A DNA stretch of 64,000 nucleotides from Gadus chalcogrammus. Lineage: Eukaryota > Chordata > Actinopteri > Gadiformes > Gadidae. The notes under the pieces were generated by a model, which had not been told where the DNA came from, searched no databases, and worked only from the letters and a program-made list of their open reading frames with translations. A program made the position numbers and the translations under genes. Numbering within the stretch: position 1 is the stretch's first letter; every line of letters begins with the position of its first letter. The stretch spans positions 28,437,102 to 28,501,101 of the forward strand of contig NC_079426.1 of assembly GCF_026213295.1 (NCBI RefSeq). The letters are read 5' to 3'. Below, in pieces: positions 11,451 through 22,261 of this stretch.

Positions 11451-11753
11451 ATGGCAGACAAGACGCCACCATCCCCACCACCACCACCACCACCACCAGC
11501 AAAGAGAAGGAAAACTCTTTTTCAGAGAGTAATTGATAATAAAAACGCTGAAAGAGAAAAACTGAAATCAAGAATAATCCTTGGCGCTGCTTTCGAACGT
11601 TGGCGGCAACTGAAGGACGAGAAGGGTCTAAAAACCGATGCTTGTGTGGCGGTTGACCTAGTTTCAAAGTTTATACCGTTTATACTCGGTAATACCGGTG
11701 TTGAGACAAGTGTATTACTCGGTGTGAAAATGTCCACACCGCGGCAACCCTAG
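11451..11753 (+). CDS. First exon or remnant of a transposon accessory protein
   Basis: A 100-codon ORF that begins MADKTPPS and a polyproline run, then a basic stretch (AKRRKTLFQRV), then RIILGAAFERWRQLKDEKGL and KTDACVAVDLVSKF. I recall the pattern of a hydrophobic AF-RW-LK-KG-K-D block at the N-terminus of many fish transposon-encoded proteins, where it looks like a small DNA-binding module. It lies entirely inside the TTAA-flanked element. A GT donor is not obvious where homology to that module ends, so it may simply be truncated. The assignment is inference from memory, with no domain search. Confidence 0.45.
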   Translation: MADKTPPSPPPPPPPPAKRRKTLFQRVIDNKNAEREKLKSRIILGAAFERWRQLKDEKGLKTDACVAVDLVSKFIPFILGNTGVETSVLLGVKMSTPRQP

Positions 11754-11856
11754 TGAAAACCAGGACTTCCAATACAATTATATGAAACAAACATACATTT
11801 TCTAAAAATAGTAATGATTTATGTGACCGTTTAATGTTTATAACATCTGGTGCAAC

Positions 11857-12682
11857 CATAGCCGCGAGAACGTATTCTCAGCAGGGGGTGCTGGAAAAAA
11901 AAACCCGGCCTGCACTAGACTCGCAACTCGTCACATTGATAAAAAAGATATATAGCAGCGCAGCTCAATTGCACCAGTGCATGCGCGCACAGTTGAAAAT
12001 CGATCGTTGTGTTCACTTCCTTCACACCATGGTTCACATCCAGCTGCTCACAGAACAAGTTTAGCGCACCACCGCTACCCTCACACTTTTTCATATAACC
12101 TTTTTTCAGCACTAGGTCATATGAGCATTAAATAAGTGCTGCGTCTCAACATGCCTTGGACAGCAGCGAGGATGACTCGCTTTGCCACGGGCCGAAACTG
12201 TTCGGAGCGACCACAGCCAGAGCGAACACAGCGGGGCAGAGGAGTGTCAGGAAGTCTTTGGTGTACACATCAGTACGGCCTATTTGCACTACTGTTTAGT
12301 GGCAATGCAGTGTTTTATTCTATGCCTTTTTATTTTCGTATATTATTTCAATTAATACAATTTATTTATTCATGAAATCAAGATCTGGTCTTCAAATCTT
12401 TTTTCCAAATATAGGTCGTCTTACAATGGGGTTTGTGTTTATATTCGGACCAATACGGTACAGCGGGCGCTCACATGACGTTAAGCATTTCCTGGTGCAT
12501 AATGTGACACTTCAGAACCTAAAATCCCGTTTCTCCCCGTTGACACGACAACACATAACCGGCGTTTTCAGAAATCTCCACTTTGGCCGGAGTTTTTAGA
12601 AATGATCGTTTTCTCTGATAAGACAGGGCCTCGGACAGGGGGTGTTGCAGCACCCCCAGCACCCCTACTTCCCGCGGTACTG
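11857..12682. mobile_element. hAT-type MITE, copy 1
   Basis: It begins CATAGCCGCGAGAACG and ends CCCGCGGTACTG, an imperfect inverted repeat with CA...TG ends. The 8-bp duplication GGTGCAAC flanks it exactly (11849-11856 and 12683-12690). The same sequence, about 95 percent alike by eye, recurs at 18381-19180 with a different 8-bp duplication. The 8-bp duplication and CA(G)-type ends point to hAT. No transposase is encoded. Confidence 0.88.
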
Positions 12683-13393
12683 GGTGCAACTTACAGCTGA
12701 ATGTAGTGCCATGTTGTTAAACGAAAACCTACGCTAGCCTGGCTCGCTCTCGCGCATCTCTGTTCGCGCTCATGCATGATTGCGCGTCCAGGTACTTGGA
12801 ATGGGTGGAGTCAGAGTCAGCGTTGAAGGAGAGGGGGTAGGACCATTTGAGTTGTGTATTTTCAAAATCTGCTGGCGTTTCGCAAATCGCGTACCCAACC
12901 TTTAAGTGAAGACTTAAAGAATGAATTGTCCAAGCAGTTATTTTATCCGTTATTGACGATGGTGATATTTTATATCTGCATGCAAATGATTCGCCTTTCA
13001 AAATGCTAGATCTGTGTACCATGCAGCATTACGAACGCACCATTGCAAGTTGTATGAGAAAGTTGGGCCCAATCTCATTCCTTTTCTACATAGAAAATCT
13101 CAACCCTAGCCCTCGCTGTTGCGCGTTCACGCGCCGTGGAGTCATGTCCCAATACTGTTTAAATGTAGCTTAAGGGGTAGGGGGGAGGGCTAACATCCCC
13201 TCAAAATTGAGATTTTCGATGGGCACCCTCAAAGCGATTCAGTTCTGACTTGCTCCCACAATACCTTGCGAGGAAAACGGAAAATCAAGAAATATCCTAG
13301 ACAAGATGGAGGACGAAAAGATGCGACAGGATTGGAAAAACACAAATGTAAGTATTTTCTCTGTAATTAACTAGTAATTATTTTATTAATTAA

Positions 13394-13620
13394 ACTCTGC
13401 AGCCCGGCCGCGGGCTTCGAAGCCCGGCCAAGGACTCTCGGAAGATCGCGAAAGTCTGTGGCCGATTTTCGCGGAAGATCGCGAAACTCCCCGGCCGACT
13501 TTCGCAGGCCGCCTGACCCCGGTTCTCGGCCGGGATGCATGCCCGATCACGGGCTCTGCATCCCGGCCGTCGACCGGGCTGCAGACCGGGCTGGATATCA
13601 TGTCGTATGATATCCAGATC
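13394..13620. repeat. GC-rich palindromic block
   Basis: Dense self-complementary modules (GCCCGGCCGCGGGC, AGATCGCGAAA, GCATCCCGGCC, ATATCATGTCGTATGATATC) in a stretch that is far more GC-rich than its AT-rich surroundings. No protein family is recognisable in either direction. Confidence 0.7.
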
Positions 13621-13676
13621 TTCCATGTTCTAGTGACTCCAGGTTAAAAATAAGCTTTACTATACTAATATATTAT

Positions 13677-14060
13677 ATTATATTAGATTAGATTAGGCTT
13701 TATTGATCCTTTTGGGATGACTCCCTCAAGGAAATTGATTGTCCAGTAGCTTACAGAAAGAAACACAACACAATATTAAATTATATACAATATAAGATAA
13801 ACAATACACTCATTAAACTATAAAAAGTAAAATAAAAAATAAACAGTAAACAATAATTATAATGTAATATAAGATAAACAATAAACTCTTAACTAACTAT
13901 AAAAAGTAAACAAAAAACAGTAAACAGTAAACAATAAACTCTTATCTAATATAGAAAGTAATTTTAGTAATATTATTAGTTATTAATTATCAATATTCTA
14001 TAAGTGATATTATATATACTAATATATATATTATATTAGTAATATTCTATAAGTATTATT
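13677..14060. repeat. AT-rich repeat with LINE-tail-like start
   Basis: It starts with repeated TAGATTAGATT followed by GGCTTTATTGATCC, a form seen at the 3' end of fish retroposons in reverse orientation. Degenerate repeats of ATAAGATAAACAATA and TAAACAGTAAACAATA follow, then TATTAG-rich sequence. Confidence 0.45.
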
Positions 14061-14426
14061 CTACTAATATATTATATTATATTAGTTATATTACATGGTT
14101 AATCAATGTATTTTTTGGCAGTACTATATTGTGTACATAGCTATTATATATTGTACATAACATATGGCCATATCAACCAGTTCTGGCATATAATTTCTGT
14201 TTCCTTCTTATTCGTTTTCTTTCAGGACTTCGTTGAGTCCACTGCCACCAGCCCCCCCCACCTCTCCCTCATGCTCTTCCACCCCAGGCACCTCTTCCAC
14301 CACCCCAGACACCCCTTCCAAGAGGAGAGTGCCAGGGGGCAGGCGAGGCATGAGGAGAGCGAGGCAAAATTGGTGGAATGGTGGAGAAGATCTGATTCTC
14401 CACCATTCTCTCAAAAGCTGAGAGAG

Positions 14427-14428
<2 letters not shown>

Positions 14429-14485
<57 letters not shown>

Positions 14486-14540
14486 TTTTAGGTGTGCGTG
14501 TGTGTGTATTTTTAGATGCGTGTGTGTGTATTTTTAGATG
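14429..14540. repeat. GT microsatellite with ATTTTTAG interruptions
   Basis: A long GT tract (14429-14482) is followed by a higher-order repeat in which GTGTGTGTATTTTTAGATG recurs three times. Confidence 0.95.
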
Positions 14541-15612
14541 TGTGGTTCAGTGTTTCTTATTTAAATAAAGTGTTTCTTCTAAAGTGTTCTTGTTCTTAAC
14601 CGATTATTATCTAAGGGTGCACTCACACTAGGCCATCTGTCCGTGGCCGTGGCCGTTTTAGCACCTAACCGTGCTCAAATCTGCCAGTGTGAGTGTGGCC
14701 AGTCTGGCTAATACCACCTTTAACAGTATTATTATTTTTTTAACACTTTATTTAAACATGCCAATTACAAAATATAAATACCATTTCAGGTTAAACATCT
14801 TTACAATGGGTCTTGCTCGTTGCACGAGACAATGGCAGCCAGTCTGTCTCTTGTAACATTACCAGGGGTCTGGTTATCTGCTAGGGGGCACGGGGAGGCC
14901 ATGATGACGTCACAGGGTAGGGTTGTCCCATTTGGTAGGGGATCGGTTAGGGGTAGCAATGAGGGGTAGCAATGAGCATGAGCAATGAGGGTTAGGGTTG
15001 AGATGTAGGGTTGAGACAGTGAGCAAAGAAACGGGATTGGGCCCGTCTGTCTTCCTTATATACCCATAGAATGGAACTTTTCTTTATACGTACCCTACCC
15101 ATAGAACCGTAAATCAAAACTTGTCTAAAACAAGTCCCTTGTGTAAATTACGTGCTTACGTCTCTGCGTCTAAAACGACCCTAAATTGGCCTTAAAGGGG
15201 TAGTTCGGAATTTTGGACATAGGGCCTGATTCCGAAGTGAGCATTGGTATTCTATATCACTGGAGACAGTTTTCAACACATTTCATTCAGTCCTTCTAGT
15301 TGCAGAGTTCGCTCGTGCTAGGCTAGCGCAAGTCAACGGGCAATGCTAGCCTGCTATTAAAAACAGTCTTACCCACTCCACAGTACACCCGAGGTAAATC
15401 AATTATAACGCCAGACTATAGATTTAAATGTCTGTGTTGATAGAATAATGTTAGAAATAAAACTAACCTTGCATCGCATGAATCATCGAGGGACTACTTT
15501 CTCAGCAGAAGCGGAATTCTACTATGCGCTGGTTAGGTTTGTAACCGAATCACGACAGAAGAACGTAAACAGAGAAGCGTGGGACAGAAGCGCAATTGAA
15601 CGACTAGGCAAC

Positions 15613-15696
15613 ATGATGGTTCAGTGTGCTTTTAGAAATTGTAGAAATAAACGGTACAGATGGCCACCACAAAGTTTCCACCAATTTCCAGTGTGA
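15613..15696 (+). pseudogene. Truncated THAP zinc-finger start
   Basis: Reads MMVQCAFRNCRNKRYRWPPQ then SFHQFPV and stop. The Cys-X4-Cys pair directly after the start and the later HxFP-like tripeptide are the opening signature of a THAP (C2CH) finger. The second Cys/His pair is missing because the element has been deleted internally. It lies just inside the left long inverted repeat. Confidence 0.6.
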
Positions 15697-15742
15697 GATC
15701 CAGAAAGGACTCAACTGTGGCTTGTTGCTGCTGGCTTTGACA

Positions 15743-15844
15743 TCAAAACACCGGCTCGTACATGTACGGTTCGTTGGATACAGCAAATTCCTCACAATCG
15801 TCTTCAAAAGCAGATGCATCGCTAACTCCTCCAAACGTGGCCAT
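15743..15844 (-). pseudogene. Truncated accessory ORF with PYMYEP motif
   Basis: A 33-residue ORF on the minus strand, starting MATFGGVSDASAFEDDCEEF and ending with PYMYEPVF. I recall a PYxxEP motif near the N-terminus of acidic accessory proteins encoded by fish transposons and preceding a P2X7-C-terminus-like domain. Only this N-terminal stub is present. It points toward the THAP stub from the other arm. Confidence 0.4.
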
Positions 15845-16285
15845 ATCTTGTTAATTTAATACGCTTGTAGAATTCCTTCGTTCACTGTACTCTGCGTTTG
15901 TAGCAATGACAGCGGCAGGTAACCTAGGTATCAGTCCGCCGCTGCCGTAGCCTACGTACAGGAATATAAACACTGCTGCTGAGACCCCCCAATTCCCTCA
16001 AAATGCAATGCAATGCAAGGTTGGTTTTATTTCTAACATTATTCTATAAACAGACATTTAGATTGTCGTTATAATTGATTTACCTCGGGTGTACTGTGGA
16101 GTGGGTAAGACTGTTTTTAATAGCAGGCTAGCATTGCCCGTTGACTTGCGCTAGCCTAGCACGAGCGAACTCTGCAACTAGAAGGACTGAATGAAATGTG
16201 TTGAAAACTGTCTCCAGTGATATAGAATACCAATGCTCACTTCGGAATCAGGCCCTATGTCCAAAATTCCGAACTACCCCTTTAA

Positions 16286-17040
16286 CCTGCTTGATCATTG
16301 TGTGGTGGTTCAACGCGTCAACGCGCCAACGCAGCCAGATGAGTCCATGTCCATGCAAGTGAACGGAGCGTTCCCTCTTCGTCATAACTATCAAACCAAA
16401 CATCCTTCACATTCACCGAGCGAACTTTATGAAAGTAAAATGCACATTTCTCGCTAAAAATGTTTCCATAAACGCATTTAATGGCGTAACTATGTTACTA
16501 TTTCCACCCAGAATAAAGAAAGATGTCGGCCATATGCTTCTGTCCAAGCTCACTAGCGGAGACGTTTGCAGTGACGTCATGAAGTTGCTCGGGCCGGCTC
16601 CATGGCTGGCTCTGGCCGGTGTGAAACCAACCGGTTCTTAACTGGCCAGTTTGGAACTGGCCCTAGCAACAGCCCGGAACTGGCTCTCGGTTCTTTTTGG
16701 TGTGAAAGCGGCATGTTTCTACTTCCAGGCGCGGAGTGATATGCAAACATTCACAAAATGATCGGGCGTCATAGCAGTTATGTATACGCTCATTATACAA
16801 CGGTTGGGAACCAATCAGATCGCTGGATTTAGGTCCCCCGTTGTATAATATGATATAAAGAGCTCCGGGAGTCGCAAACGGCAACAATCACTTTCTCCTC
16901 CATACTGCAGTTCACCCCGGACTGCACTGCACTGAGTTGGCCGGTTGAACGCTGATTGGCTGTTACGTTACACATGTCACGTGGCCAGGCTGTTGAACGC
17001 CGATTGGCTGTCATCACGCGAATGTCGCGTCAAAGTTTAA
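16286..17040. other. Mosaic of repeat fragments
   Basis: Contains one minus-orientation copy (about 16348-16535) of a repeat found six times in the window, a GC-rich GGTGTGAAACC block (16615-16715) recurring at 19770-19895, a block (16730-16850) found inverted at 20285-20420, and a block (16855-17030) found again at 35958-36150. No gene is seen. Confidence 0.6.
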
Positions 17041-17059
17041 ATATCTTTAAAGAATGATA

Positions 17060-17860
17060 GTATGAGTGACTACCAAGCCTGCTTGGATGCATTTCAGATG
17101 CATCAATTTGTATCCGTGAAGCATCCCGTACTGGTTCAACTGCTCCGGCAGGAAGAGAGCCACTTGTAGCAGGTCCGACTGGGCTTTTCTCCTGAGCAGT
17201 CCCAATGACTTCGTCTGCGCAATGTTGACATACTTATATTAATGCCCTCCTCACTTTTAAGGAACATCAATATTTCCCAATGCCTCAACCCGAGCAGGAA
17301 ATAGAATACGATAGCGTCGGATAGCGTCATCTTTGCCGGCCAATGACTTCAGATGTCTGCGCAATGTTGACATACTTATATTAATGCCCTCCTCACTTTT
17401 AAGGAACATCCATGTTTCCCAATGCCTCAACCCGAGCAGGAAATAAAGTACGATAGCGTCGGATAGCGTCATCTTTGCCGGCCAATGACTTCAGATGTCT
17501 GCGCAATGTTGACATACTTAATGCCCTCCTCACTTTTAAGGAACATCAATATTTCCCAATGCCTCAACCCGAGCAGGAGATTAAATACGATAGCGTCGGA
17601 TAGCGTCATCTTTGCCGGCCTGCAGCTAGCCAGCAACGTTATTGGTGAATGAGAGGCGTGATCCTTTTCTCGTAAACGAGATCCTTATGTCGTAAATATG
17701 ATACCTTATCTCGTAATTACGAGATCTTTATCTCATAATTACGAGATCCGTATCTCGTAATTACGAGATATTATCTCGTAATTACGAGATCCTGAGTGTG
17801 CTAACGGCTACATTAGCTGTGAAACTTTTTTTTATTTGGTGAATGCTCAGCGCCACCGTA
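17060..17860 (-). mobile_element. IS3EU-like fragment 1 with amplified helix-turn-helix exon
   Basis: Read on the minus strand it starts at its terminal repeat TACGGTGGCGCTGAGCATTC (17841-17860), passes a palindrome array, and reaches three tandem copies of a coding segment MTLSDAIVLYFLLGLRHWE, then MFLKSEEGINISMSTLRRHL. This is the expected N-terminal helix-turn-helix of an integrase-core transposase. Units lie at about 17163-17335, 17336-17475 and 17476-17615. The catalytic part and the other end are missing. Confidence 0.6.
17671..17791. repeat. Subterminal palindrome array, TCTCGTAATTACGAGA type
   Basis: At least four 16-18-bp interrupted palindromes in tandem. The matching array at 21491-21614 lies in the second fragment. 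Confidence 0.92.
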
Positions 17861-17900
17861 CAAAATGGCCTTATAAAGAAACGTAGGTTCCTTTAAGGTT

Positions 17901-18299
17901 CCTTAACGCCTCGTGCCCACTTCACCGTCAGTCAACGGACGTGGGAAGGCGTGGCTGACGGATGGGGGAGTAGTCTTTGCAGAGGCATCCGTCAGCCAAT
18001 CAAATCGCTTCGCCGGGTTCTTCCCGCTTCTTCCTGCTTGTTGCGAGGCAAGATTACCCGCTTTCCCGCTTTCCAGTATCGTCAGAGCCCGAGTTGCGTC
18101 ACAGTGCTTACATTTGCATAAGCGATCTGATTGGATGACGGAACCGTTGCTGCCGAAAAAGTTGAACATTTTTCAACTTTCTGACGGTGGCGAACGCTCC
18201 AACTGAACGGACGGATCCACAATGCATTGCGCGTCCGTCCCCATTCAAAGTCAATGGGCAACGGACAACTGACGGAGGTAGTGGGCACGGGGCGTAAGG
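17901..18299. mobile_element. MITE with about 38-bp inverted ends
   Basis: The left end CCTTAACGCCTCGTGCCCAC and right end GTGGGCACGGGGCGTAAGG are inverted, and pairing continues through CCGTCAGT(C/T). No coding sequence. The target duplication is unclear, so the superfamily is not called. Confidence 0.7.
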
Positions 18300-18380
18300 A
18301 TTGCGCGTGTTGCAAGGGGATTCTCCGCCAGAACAGTAGGGGGAGGAAGTGGAAATCGCTGGCTTGTTTATATTTATAAT

Positions 18381-19180
18381 CATAGCCGCGGGAACGTATT
18401 CTCAGCAGGGGGTGCTGGAAAAAAAAACTCAGCCTGAACTAGACTCGCAACTCGCTACATTGATAAAAAAGATATATAGCAGCGCAGCTCAATTACACCA
18501 GTGCATGCGCGCACAGTCGAAAATCGATCGTTGTGTTCACACCATGGTTCACATCCAGCTGCTCACAGAACAAGTTTAGCGCACCACCGCTCCCCTCACA
18601 CTTTTTCATATAACTTTTTTTCAGCACTAGGTCATATGAGCATTAAATAAATGCTGCGTCTCAAAATGCCTTTGACAGCAGCGACGATGACCCGCTTTGT
18701 CACGGGCCGAAACAGTGCGGAGCGACCACAGCCAGAGCGAACACAGCGGGGCAGAGGAGTGTCAGGAATAGTCTTTTGTGTACACATCAGTACGGCCTAT
18801 TTGCACTACTTTTTAGTGGCAATGCAGTGTTTTATTCTATGCCTTTTAATTTTCGTATATTATTTCAATGAATACAATTTATTCATTTATAAAAACAAGT
18901 CTTTTTTCCAAACATAGGTCGGGTTTGTGTTTATATTCGGACCAATACGGTACAGCGGGCGCTCACATGACGTTAAGCATTTCCTGGTGCATAATGTGAC
19001 GCTTCAGAACCTAAAATCCCGTTTCTCCCCGTTGACACGACAACACATAACTGGCGTTTTCAGAAAAATCCACTTTGGCCGGAGTTTTTAGAAATAATCG
19101 TTTTCTGTGATAAGACAGGGCCTCAGACAGGGGGTGCGGCAGCACCCCCAGCCCCAGCACCCCTACTTCCCGCGGTACTG
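18381..19180. mobile_element. hAT-type MITE, copy 2
   Basis: Same family as 11857-12682, from CATAGCCGCGGGAACG to CCCGCGGTACTG. The 8-bp duplication TTTATAAT is exact on both sides (18373-18380 and 19181-19188). The two copies differ by scattered substitutions and short indels. Confidence 0.9.
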
Positions 19181-19188
19181 TTTATAAT

Positions 19189-21030
19189 TATCATAATTCG
19201 TTCTTGTGTTTTCTTCTTCCTTCTTCAAAATTCTTCATTCGCTTCTGTCACAGCCTTTTAAAAATGGTGCTATTATGCTGTAAAACCGGAAATGTGAGAC
19301 TCCTGAAAGGATGTGGTTAGCTGGCCAATCACAGTCTTTGCGAGCTGCGTAGGGCCGTAGTGTTTTAGTCGCATAGTCAGGAATTTTGGCCGACGCACTT
19401 AAGCACGTAAGGGGGGATATTTTACCGCGCAAGGGGGGGTTATGTATCTTACGTGCTTACGCGTTACGTCTAAAACAGAGCATATATCGGCCTTTAGGCG
19501 CGCAGAAGAACCCTCGCGCCAGTTTCAAACACAACAACAACAATTTCGTCTTCGATTCAATCCGTGTATGGTTCGTTCTTTGAATATTCAGATTTAAAAC
19601 AAAATCAGAAAAAACAAAAAAGAACCATACACGGATTCACGTCCATTGTTTACTTCGGTGTTTTAAAAAATGCCGGTCTTCGCTGGTCTTCCTGTTTATG
19701 AAGGTATGGATAACTCCGCCCCCTGCCCCCGGCGTAAAAGCGGTTCTAGTTCTCGCCCAGCTCTAAAGCGGGGCCAGAGTTGAACCGGTTTTTAGGGGCC
19801 GGAGCCGGTTCTTTGGCGGTGTGAAACCAAAGCCCTGGCACTAGCTCCGAACTGGCCCGGAACCGGCCCCGATTTTGCGGCGGTGTGAAAGGGGCAACAG
19901 TTACAAAGTAAAACATATGTTGGATGATGGAGAGCGTGTAAATGTTGTTACTCCGGGAGTGAGCAAGGCGATGGAGAGACTAACGAAAGCTTAGGCACAC
20001 GGCGAGTGAACTGCTCCATAGGATAAATTGCCGGCGAACCGCTCTATCGGAGCCTTCTCTCGGAGGGACGCTAAAGTGTGTTGCATAGCGACTGCGATGC
20101 ATAGCGGCAGCCAGGAGGGACTACTTTTTTGTATTCTTTAATTAAACGGCTATTTTGACTTTCTTTTTAAATGTAGTGTGTCTATGACTTTCGTTTCGCT
20201 ATAACAGTAACCGTTGTATAAAAGCAGCTGCGCGTCGGGGCCGGACAACGCCCCTTAACAGTGGTATAATGAGCACATACCACAGCCTGGCGTGATCTAT
20301 TGCTTAATTATACAACGGGGGGCCTAAATCCAGCGATCTGATTGGTTCCTAACTGTTGTATAATGAGCGTATAAATAACTGCTATGACGCTCAATCATTT
20401 TGTGAAAGTATCACTCCGCGCCCCTCACTCTGTGAGGGACGCTAAAGTGTGTTGCATAGCTGCCGTCGTGCATTTTGAAGGCAGCCAGGAGGGACTACTT
20501 TTTTGTATTCTTTAATAAAACAGCTACTTTGACTTTCTTGTTGTTTTTTTTAAATGTAGTGTGTCTATGACTTTCGTTTTGCCATAATAGTAACCGTTGT
20601 ATAAAAGCAATAGATCACTTCAGTCAGCGGTATGTGCTCATTATACCACTGTGAAGGTTTTTTTTAAATAATTTAACAACTGACAGGGTTTGGCTTTACT
20701 ATGAACATAGTATTTTTAATTTGAATGCATTATTTATGTGACATACTGTCACAGCCAATATTAAAACAAAATCGAATGTGGGCAGTGGGACAAAAATTCT
20801 ATTTCCCCACAAAAACAATATTTTATTGATTTGTATAAAAACTATTTAGCTCATTAATTGGAAAAGAGCTTGAGGTAAGACGTTTTCTGAACAATAATGC
20901 ATGGTATAAAGTTAAACACATAATGCACTGCTGTATTAAACTTTTAAGAGCTGCAATGTGAGGGGCCAGCCACATGCCCTTTAAACCACCACAACAACAA
21001 CATTTCCACTTCTGGGTTCCACTGAACAAT
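19189..21030. other. Repeat-rich stretch with a tandem duplication
   Basis: 20063-20225 and 20434-20609 are tandem copies (landmarks GGGACGCTAAAGTGTGTTGC and GTAACCGTTGTATAAAAGCA). 20285-20420 is the inverted copy of 16730-16850. 19690-19900 repeats the GGTGTGAAACC block at 16615-16715. No gene is supported. Confidence 0.6.
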
Positions 21031-21037
21031 TAACGCG

Positions 21038-21685
21038 TCAATATTCGAGGGGCTTTGGCACATCAAATGATGGAACAAGCATCCCGTACTGGTTAAACTG
21101 CTCCTGCAGGAAGAGAGCCACTTGTAGCAGCTCCGACTGGGCTTTTCTCCTGAACAGTCCCAATGACTTCAGATGTCTGCGCAATGTTGACATACTTATA
21201 TTAATGCCCTCCTCACTTTTAAGGAACATCCATATTTCCCAATGCCTCAACCCGAGCAGGAAATAAAGCACGATAGCGTCGGATAGCGTCATCTTTGCCG
21301 GCCAATGACTTCAGATGTCTGCGCAATGTTGACATACTTATATTAATGCCCTCCTCACTTTTAAGGAAAATCAATATTACCCAATGCCTCAACCCGAGCA
21401 GGAGATTAAATACGATAGCGTCAGATAGCGTCATCTTTGCCGGCCTGCAGCTAGACAGCAGCGTTATTGATGAATGAGAGGCGTGATCCTTTTCTCGTAA
21501 ACCAGATCCTTATGTCGTAAATATGATATTTTATCTCGTAATTACGAGATCCTTATCTCATAATTACGAGATCCGTATCTCGTAATTACGAGATCTTTTC
21601 TCGTAATTACGAGATCCTGAGTGTGCTAACGGCTACATTAGCTGTGAAACTTTTTTTTATTTGGTGAATGCTCAGCGCCACTGTA
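21038..21685 (-). mobile_element. IS3EU-like fragment 2 with duplicated helix-turn-helix exon
   Basis: The minus-strand end TACAGTGGCGCTGAGCATTC (21666-21685) leads into the palindrome array (21491-21614) and two tandem copies of the same coding segment. The inner copy runs further than in fragment 1: it continues past SMSTLRRHLKSLGLFRRKAQ into LLQVALFLQEQFNQYGML, which is where related integrases carry their second DNA-binding segment. The rest of the protein is absent. Confidence 0.6.
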
Positions 21686-22261
21686 ATTTTGCACATACTG
21701 CCTCCTTATTTGTGTTCTCTACCGGCTCCAAGACAAAACAGCACTTGTATCACTTGGTCGAGCAGCTTTATTAGGAGTTCTCAATCAAACAACGTCATTT
21801 GACGACAAAAGTAGAATGGGAACATGGGCGTTGTTGTCTTTAGCATTGTCGCTTGAAAAAATGTATCTGACGTGGGGCGGAAATCATGTTCAGGGACGGG
21901 TTAACGGTGTAAAAACCGTGTTGCTAGGTCGAGTTGATGTTGTGGACCACTGTTTGTGTTTCAAAAGCATGTAGAGGCCCTGAGGGGTATTTCATCAAAG
22001 TCGCTAATGAAGGCGGCGATTCTCTGAGGATTTGCAAACAAAATGTAGATAATCTACACATTTCTACCTAATTAACAATTGCCATTTAAACATTTTCATT
22101 GGTTTTTGATTGTGGCAGATTATTTAATTCACATTACAGAAATGTTTCGCTTTTATTTATTTTCTATATGAGTATAGTGTACTATTGCATTGGAAATGAC
22201 AGTAGTTCTGAATGCAAAGGCAAAATACATATAACAGCAACATTGCCTTGTTATTGTTACA

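Larger units (their letters stand above)
11098..12901. mobile_element. Kolobok-type DNA transposon, non-autonomous
   Basis: The inverted ends are AGGTTGGGTACG (11098-11109) and CGTACCCAACCT (12890-12901). TTAA lies directly outside both (11094-11097 and 12902-12905). TTAA duplication with ends starting AGG is characteristic of Kolobok; piggyBac shares TTAA but starts CCC. It carries a short ORF (11451-11753) and hosts a later hAT MITE (11857-12682). No transposase core remains. Confidence 0.75.
13306..14421 (+). pseudogene. Possible two-exon transposon ORF remnant
   Basis: A short exon MEDEKMRQDWKNTN (13306-13347) ends at a good donor (GTAAGT, 13348). A pyrimidine-rich acceptor TTTCTTTCAG ends at 14225. 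The second exon reads DFVESTATSPP and then, after an eight-C run that probably hides a one-base slip, SSTTPDTPSKRRVPGGRR and more basic residues to a stop at 14419-14421. The arrangement resembles accessory DNA-binding proteins of two-gene DNA transposons. I do not recognise a specific family. Confidence 0.3.
13065..15044. mobile_element. DNA transposon with GGGCCCAATC ends
   Basis: The left end GGGCCCAATCTCATTCC matches the right end in reverse complement (GGGCCCAATCCCGTTTC), and both continue into CTCAACCCTA-type sequence. A target duplication is not clear (flanks GTT and GTC). The interior has a possible two-exon ORF, a GC-rich palindromic block, an AT-rich LINE-tail-like stretch and a GT microsatellite. 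Harbinger-like is possible from the two-exon layout but unproven. Confidence 0.5.
15196..16281. mobile_element. Kolobok-type element with very long inverted repeats
   Basis: The ends are AGGGGTAGTTCGGAATTTTG and its reverse complement. Complementarity runs for roughly 270 bp (15196 to about 15470 against about 16012-16281). TTAA flanks both sides exactly (15192-15195 and 16282-16285). The unpaired centre carries two short divergent coding remnants. A THAP remnant fits Kolobok, whose transposases are known to include THAP fingers. Confidence 0.88.

Noticed and set aside
13390..13626. Two overlapping minus-strand ORFs
   Set aside because: Both are translations of the GC-rich palindromic block and have repetitive content in every frame.
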